Source: Gemmatimonadota bacterium
Lineage (GTDB): Bacteria > Gemmatimonadota > Gemmatimonadetes > Gemmatimonadales > Gemmatimonadaceae
Direction: 5' to 3'
Assembly (NCBI GenBank): GCA_947475795.1
Contig: CANJOX010000075.1
Span: 1-11,189, forward strand
Length of the DNA: 11,189 nt
Position numbers and translations under genes: made by a program. The notes under the pieces are model-generated. The model ran no database searches, was not told the origin of the DNA, and saw nothing but the letters and a program-made list of their open reading frames with translations. Shown piece after piece: positions 7,117 to 11,189 of the stretch (the stretch's first letter is position 1; each line of letters starts with the position of its first letter).

Positions 7117-8811
7117 TCAGGCGTCCGTGGCCGGCGCGGATGCGCCGGTCGTGGTGTTGGTACCGGTGCGGAATTCGGTACTGCTCCCGGTGTCGCGTGG
7201 CGTGAGGAACGGCGCGGCGCCGTCCGGCTGCACGTGATACACGGTGCGCGACGGGTACGCGAAGCTCGACCCGTGCGCGCGGATGATGCGCATGAACGCC
7301 AGCAGCATCTCGTGCCGGATACGCAGGAACTCCTGCCATTCCGTGGTCAGGAACCATGCGAGCACATCGAGTCGGATGGCGGACTCGGTGAAGCCCACCA
7401 CGTGCACGCGCACGATCTCGTCGAACACCAGCGGGTGCGCGCGCAGCGCGGCCTCGAGGGCGTCGCGGATGCGTTCGATCTGCTCCGGGGTGGTGTCGTA
7501 GGTGAGGTCGATGGCGGTGCGCAGCAGGATGCGATCGCGCTCCCCGAAGGTTTCGATGCGCTCGTCGGCCAGCCGGCCGTTGGGGATGCGCACGACGGTG
7601 CGGTCCACGGTGCGCAGGCTGGTGGAGCGGAGCCCGATACGCTCCACGGCCCCTTCGGTGGTGCCGGCGCGCACCCAGTCGCCCACCCGGAACGCGTTGT
7701 CGGCCGCCAGCGACACGCTGCCGAAGAGATGCTCCACGGTCTTCTGCGCGGCCAGCGCCACCGCGATACCGCCGATGCCAAGTCCGGCCAGCAGCGTGCC
7801 CACTGGATAGCCGAACTGCGCCAGCGCCACGAGCAGCGCCACGATGCCGACGGTGACCCGCAGGATATTGCCGAACAGCGGCACGAGCGTGCGGGCCTGC
7901 GCCCCCTGCCCCGTGGCCGAGGCGGCGTTGGTCACGCGGTCCTGTGCCAGCCGGATGATGCGCAGCAGCCCCCAGAAGAGCGCCAGCAGCACGAGGCCGC
8001 GGGTGAGCGACGTGGCGAAGGCCGCGATGCGGGTGTTGAGCGCGAGCGGCGCGAGCAGCGGCGACAGGGCCAGCGACGCCGCCCACAACCGGAACGGCCC
8101 GCGCAGCTGCTCGAGGAGCAGGTTGTCCCAGTCGGTCACGGTGCGCTGCGCGATCCGTCCCAGGAGCGTGCGCAGCAGCGCGCCGAGCGCCCACGCCAGC
8201 AGCACCACGAGCGGGAGCGCGATCGCGAGGCCGATCCACTGCCACAGGTAGAGGTTGAGCGGCCCGTCGCGCCGGAGCGACGCCGGCAACCGTTCACGGA
8301 GCCACGGGGCCCCGAGGTTCTCGAACCAGCCGTCCACCGAGGCCACCGTGCTTTGCGAAAACACCCAGCGCACCGTGCCACCCGACGGCGCGGCGATGCG
8401 CACCAGCCGCACCGGTTCCTCGCGGCCGTTGGCCCCGGGCAACACCGCGATGCGGTCGCCCGTGGCGTCGCCGTCGGTGGTATCCCCGGCCACCGCGCCG
8501 GACACCGTGCGCACGTCGAGCGCGAGGCGCTGCTCGAGCACGCTCGAGAGCCGGCGCGCGAGCTGCGGGGCGCGCCCCCGCGACCCCACCGGCACGGACA
8601 GATACGTCGCCGCCCCGGTCCAGTCGCCGGCATCGGCCAGGCGCAGGAACGACTCCAGCGCACCGCGCGGCGAAGCGGGCGACACGGTCTGGGCACTGTC
8701 GGCGGCGCTCGCGCGCGAGGGCAGGCCGAACTGCGCCCGGGCGGCGTGCGGGAGCATCAGAGTGGCGGCCGCCAGTGTCAGCGCCGCGGAAAGGAAACTG
8801 CGACCACGCAT
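7117..8811 (-). CDS. MscS-family mechanosensitive ion channel with exported N-terminal domain
   Basis: Small-conductance-type mechanosensitive channel that releases solutes when membrane tension rises (family role). It has 564 residues from the ATG at 8811; a TTG two codons upstream (8817) is an alternative. A signal peptide (about 1-27, ending AARA) precedes an N-terminal region of about 160 residues likely to be periplasmic. Hydrophobic helices lie near 188-213, 241-260, 268-288 and 311-334. The pore-lining segment at about 337-368 is Gly/Ala-rich (TLLAGLGIGGIAVALAAQ), followed by KTVEHLFGSVSL. The MscS beta domain (about 370-418) has FRVGDWVRAG and RIPNGRLADERI, and the C-terminal alpha/beta part runs to about 525. 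The length is roughly double that of E. coli MscS. The stop is 4 bp before the histidine kinase. A tRNA gene ends 39 bp upstream on the same strand, and no clear promoter or ribosome binding site is seen in that gap. Confidence 0.94.
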   Translation of the reverse strand: MRGRSFLSAALTLAAATLMLPHAARAQFGLPSRASAADSAQTVSPASPRGALESFLRLADAGDWTGAATYLSVPVGSRGRAPQLARRLSSVLEQRLALDVRTVSGAVAGDTTDGDATGDRIAVLPGANGREEPVRLVRIAAPSGGTVRWVFSQSTVASVDGWFENLGAPWLRERLPASLRRDGPLNLYLWQWIGLAIALPLVVLLAWALGALLRTLLGRIAQRTVTDWDNLLLEQLRGPFRLWAASLALSPLLAPLALNTRIAAFATSLTRGLVLLALFWGLLRIIRLAQDRVTNAASATGQGAQARTLVPLFGNILRVTVGIVALLVALAQFGYPVGTLLAGLGIGGIAVALAAQKTVEHLFGSVSLAADNAFRVGDWVRAGTTEGAVERIGLRSTSLRTVDRTVVRIPNGRLADERIETFGERDRILLRTAIDLTYDTTPEQIERIRDALEAALRAHPLVFDEIVRVHVVGFTESAIRLDVLAWFLTTEWQEFLRIRHEMLLAFMRIIRAHGSSFAYPSRTVYHVQPDGAAPFLTPRDTGSSTEFRTGTNTTTGASAPATDA

Positions 8812-8850
8812 ACGCAAAGATACCCGTGTACCCGGCGAATGACCGGCAAG

Positions 8851-8923
8851 TGCCCCGGGTGGGACTCGAACCCACGACCTATGGCTTAAAAGGCCACTGC
8901 TCTACCAACTGAGCTACCGGAGC
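8851..8923 (-). tRNA. tRNA-Lys (anticodon UUU)
   Basis: A complete cloverleaf reads on the minus strand. The 7-bp acceptor stem is GCTCCGG with CCGGGGC (one G-U pair). The D stem is GCTC/GAGC with loop AGTTGGTA. The anticodon stem is GTGGC/GCCAT with loop CTTTTAA, giving anticodon TTT. The T arm is GTGGG-TTCGAGT-CCCAC. The discriminator is A73. The CCA end is not encoded, so it must be added after transcription. The gene lies between the terminator-like hairpin at 8964-8995 and the MscS-type channel gene, on the same strand as both neighbours. Confidence 0.98.
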
Positions 8924-8963
8924 GCCGACCCGCGGTACCGCAGGCCAGCCTCCCAACATAGCG

Positions 8964-8995
8964 AAATGCCGCCCCCGACGAACAGGGGAGCGGCA
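8964..8995 (-). terminator. Intrinsic-terminator-like hairpin after the PorV-like gene
   Basis: The arms are TGCCGC-CCCC (8967-8976) and GGGG-(A)-GCGGCA (8985-8995). They give ten base pairs with one bulged A around an 8-base loop. On the minus strand the stem is followed by TTT (8964-8966), then CGCTATGTT. It sits about 50 bp past the PorV-like stop codon and before the tRNA, so it would separate the two units. The T-run is short, so termination efficiency is uncertain. Confidence 0.55.
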
Positions 8996-9044
8996 CGCAA
9001 AATCGCCGCGGAATGCGCCTCCAGCGCAGCCGCTACCGCGGCCG

Positions 9045-10016
9045 CTAGCGCAGCCGCAGCGTGAGCCGGTGCCCCGCGCCCCCGCGGAGCGTCTCCCACC
9101 CGTAGTCGAGGGTCACGCGGTCCACCGTGATCCCGCCGCCCGCAGTAAACGGCTGCTCGGCGCGCAACTGCGGACGCCGCCCTCCCACGCGCCCCGTCAA
9201 CGACACCCCCTCAATGGGGACGTAACTCACCTCCACCCCGCCACGTGGGTAGAGCGCACCGTCCCGACGCACGTCGAGCTCCGCCGTGGCCGCGACATCC
9301 ACCCACGCACCGACGCCACGCGGGGCGGTCGCAATCCCGAGCGCGAGTTGCGTGGGTAACGCCGCTCGGCGGCCGGCCACCGCGAGGCGCGACCCCAGAT
9401 GCTGGACGGCCACCCCCACCGTGCTGCCCAGAAACGGCAGCGACTTCGACGCGCCGAGATCGAACGCGACACCGCGGGCCTGATCGTCCGCCACGTGCTC
9501 GTTGAGGTATGTGGCCGCCACCCCCCAGCGCAGTTGCTTCCACGTGAGCGACGCCGCCACCGATGCCGCCAGACTGCTGGTGCCGGGCACATTCGCCCGC
9601 GTCAGCACCTCACTGGCTGCCGGAAACACGCCGGACGACGGAGCAGCATCGAGCATCTGCACACCGACGCCGATGCCGAGCGGCCCGATGGTGGAGCTGC
9701 TGGCGAACTGTCCGGCCGTGGCCCCGCTGGCGTAGCGTTCAGCGCCCACGGCGAGCGCGGTGGCGGTCCCCACCAGCGCCGGATTGCCGAACACCGCATC
9801 GGCGTCGCGCAGCGCCACGCGCGCCCCGCCCAGCGACAACACGCGGGCCGTGGCCGGCAGCTTCAGCACGAGCGGCGCGTACCGCTCGCGTTGGTCCGGT
9901 GCCTTCGGCCCCGCCGGCGTGGGCGCCTGCGCCCGGGCGGTGGACGTGACCGCGGTCGTGGCCAGCGCCGCGACCAGCGCGGCCCGGCGCGCGCGCGTCG
10001 TGAACGGGCGGCTCAT
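9045..10016 (-). CDS. PorV/UPF0164-like outer-membrane beta-barrel protein
   Basis: Exported protein of 323 residues with a Sec signal peptide (about 1-29, ending STARAQ). Near the mature N-terminus it has ARVLSLGGARVALRDADAVF followed by GNPAL (about 56-80). This matches the common start of PorV/PorQ/UPF0164-type barrels, where a Gly-rich segment precedes an NPA motif. The rest alternates short amphipathic strands with Gly/Ala turns (for example IGVGVQML, WGVAATYL, VGVAVQHLG, GVEVSYVPI, GGGITVDRVTLDYGWE), as in a beta-barrel of about 14 strands. It ends in LTLRLR rather than an aromatic residue. The ATG at 10016 overlaps the upstream stop by ATGA, and GGGAG lies 7 nt before it, so translation is coupled to the hydrolase gene. 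In Bacteroidota PorV serves type IX secretion; here that role is only a possibility. Confidence 0.8.
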   Translation of the reverse strand: MSRPFTTRARRAALVAALATTAVTSTARAQAPTPAGPKAPDQRERYAPLVLKLPATARVLSLGGARVALRDADAVFGNPALVGTATALAVGAERYASGATAGQFASSSTIGPLGIGVGVQMLDAAPSSGVFPAASEVLTRANVPGTSSLAASVAASLTWKQLRWGVAATYLNEHVADDQARGVAFDLGASKSLPFLGSTVGVAVQHLGSRLAVAGRRAALPTQLALGIATAPRGVGAWVDVAATAELDVRRDGALYPRGGVEVSYVPIEGVSLTGRVGGRRPQLRAEQPFTAGGGITVDRVTLDYGWETLRGGAGHRLTLRLR

Positions 10017-11189
10017 CGCGCCGCTCCCGTCGTGGGGGCGGTGAACTCAGGGCGCATGGTGGAGAAGCCGATGTGGTCCAGGATGATGGTGCCGGCCGTG
10101 CTGCGGTCGAAGCGCCACCGCACGCGGGTGAGGCGCGACGCCTCGAAGCCCGGCGTCACGCGCGCAAAATCGGCCAGCGGTATCGCGTACGTCTGCAACA
10201 CGATCTCGGACACACTGGCGAAGCGCTGCTTGTCGCGGCCGGCGCGCCGGTACACGTAGGCCGGGAGCGGACGACGCACCACCCCGTACGTGGATAACGG
10301 CACCGAGGCCGTACGCCCACCGGCATCGGTCGCTTCGATCGAGAGATCGATCGGCACCGTGTCGGGCTTCGCGTTCTTGGCCGACGGCTTCTTCGGCCCC
10401 GGCTTCTTCGGCGCCTTGGACAGCGAGTCCGTCTTCTTCTCGGTATCGCGCGCGGCCGCCCGGGGGCCGGGCTTCGCATCGGTCGGCGTGAGCGAGAACA
10501 CCAGCGACGCCGCGCCGTCCACACGCCACGCGGCGCGCAGCGAATCGCTCACCTGCATGGCGAACGACGCCGCCGTGCCCAGCTTCGTCGTGTCGTCGCC
10601 GGCAATCCGGTTGTTCCAGCCGATCGTCACCGCATTATGCGCCTGCGTGGACCCGCGCGAGCGGAACGGCACCGGCGACTCCTTCCACACCGCCAGCGAG
10701 TCGCCGGCGAACGTGATCCCGGGCACCGACCCGGAGGTCACGTCCACGTCTTCCTCGAAATCGGCCGCCGTGCGGAAGGCGCTCTCCTGAAAGCGCGTGG
10801 TGTACATGGTTTTGGGCAGCCACGCCCCCGCCACACGATGATCGCGGAACAGCGGCAAATACTCGCTCTTCCCGCGCAACGTGGCCTCGAGAAACGCCGC
10901 GATGTACACCTCGGCGAACCGGCGCTGCGCCGGCGGCGTCAGCAGCCCACGCACATCCAGCGACCGCGCGCTGCGCGGCCCGCCGTCGAGATTCCCCCAT
11001 GTGGTGTTCCACTGCCCGTGATTGGCGCGATACACGAACACCGCCGATTTAAACCACGGTTTCCCATCGGTGAAGCGGAGGCGCTCGTACTGCGCGAGTC
11101 CGTTGAACGTGGACACGTCGCCGTCGTGCGAGCCGTGCATGAGCAGGTAGTTGTAATTGGCCACCGGCGTCGGCTTGTCGGCCGGGCGG
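10013..11189 (-). CDS. Alpha/beta-hydrolase-type protein, C-terminal part (5' end missing)
   Basis: The frame is open to the window edge, giving about 391 visible C-terminal residues; the start and nucleophile are outside. The first part matches the C-terminal end of an alpha/beta hydrolase: YLLMHGSHDGDVS supplies a candidate catalytic Asp (about visible residue 22), and VFVYRANHGQWN a candidate catalytic His (about 57). The nucleophilic Ser and its elbow cannot be checked. After about residue 110 the protein departs from a plain hydrolase. An apparently beta-rich region (about 130-390) holds a Lys/Pro/Ala-rich linker (KKPGPKKPSAKNAKP) near its middle and ends TMRPEFTAPTTGAAR. Export is likely because of its partner but unseen. 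It overlaps the PorV-like gene by ATGA. Substrate is unknown; esterase, peptidase or dienelactone-hydrolase-like activity are all possible. Confidence 0.75.
   Translation of the reverse strand, partial: RPADKPTPVANYNYLLMHGSHDGDVSTFNGLAQYERLRFTDGKPWFKSAVFVYRANHGQWNTTWGNLDGGPRSARSLDVRGLLTPPAQRRFAEVYIAAFLEATLRGKSEYLPLFRDHRVAGAWLPKTMYTTRFQESAFRTAADFEEDVDVTSGSVPGITFAGDSLAVWKESPVPFRSRGSTQAHNAVTIGWNNRIAGDDTTKLGTAASFAMQVSDSLRAAWRVDGAASLVFSLTPTDAKPGPRAAARDTEKKTDSLSKAPKKPGPKKPSAKNAKPDTVPIDLSIEATDAGGRTASVPLSTYGVVRRPLPAYVYRRAGRDKQRFASVSEIVLQTYAIPLADFARVTPGFEASRLTRVRWRFDRSTAGTIILDHIGFSTMRPEFTAPTTGAAR

Noticed and set aside
6973..8889. A 638-codon plus-strand open frame antisense to the channel gene
   Set aside because: It is rich in Arg, His, Gln and Glu, has no recognisable domain, and runs into the tRNA-Lys gene. 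It mirrors the well-supported channel and kinase genes, as expected for the antisense frame of GC-rich DNA.

Overview
This is a GC-rich chromosomal window from a diderm (Gram-negative type) bacterium. It encodes a lipobox-bearing murein hydrolase, several Sec-exported proteins, a PorV/UPF0164-like outer-membrane beta-barrel and MoaC. The gene families, the Ala/Arg-rich coding style and a Lys/Ala-repeat tail fit Gemmatimonadota best. That placement is an inference from style and family content; the window has no phylogenetic marker beyond one tRNA. Coding density is high and no gap exceeds about 235 bp.

Plus strand, left edge: the 3' part of moaC (molybdenum cofactor synthesis), followed after 24 bp by a small exported lytic transglycosylase. 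The latter converges on the next block.

Minus strand, 1215-4287, in transcription order: a PAP2-family membrane phosphatase, an unrecognised 158-residue protein, and a large MltD-like lipoprotein transglycosylase with two LysM-like domains and a ten-unit Lys/Ala pentapeptide tail. Two of the three recognised products point to cell-envelope work. Between the phosphatase and the small protein is a 110-bp near-perfect inverted-repeat element whose edge lies one base from the phosphatase stop codon. It is the most unusual non-coding structure in the window.

Minus strand, 4436-8923, in transcription order: tRNA-Lys(UUU), a MscS-family mechanosensitive channel with a signal peptide and an exported N-terminal domain, a multi-pass membrane histidine kinase with a GAF-like domain and a HisKA_3/HATPase core, and a NarL/FixJ-type response regulator. 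The last three are nearly contiguous (4-bp and 7-bp gaps) and probably form one operon linking membrane tension or another envelope signal to transcription.

Minus strand, right edge: the C-terminal part of an exported alpha/beta-hydrolase-like protein. It overlaps by ATGA the gene for a PorV/UPF0164-like outer-membrane protein, which is followed by an intrinsic-terminator-like hairpin.

No CRISPR array, insertion sequence, prophage or complete new defence system is visible. The items most worth following up are the palindromic element, the channel/two-component operon, the coupled barrel/hydrolase pair and the unrecognised 158-residue protein.
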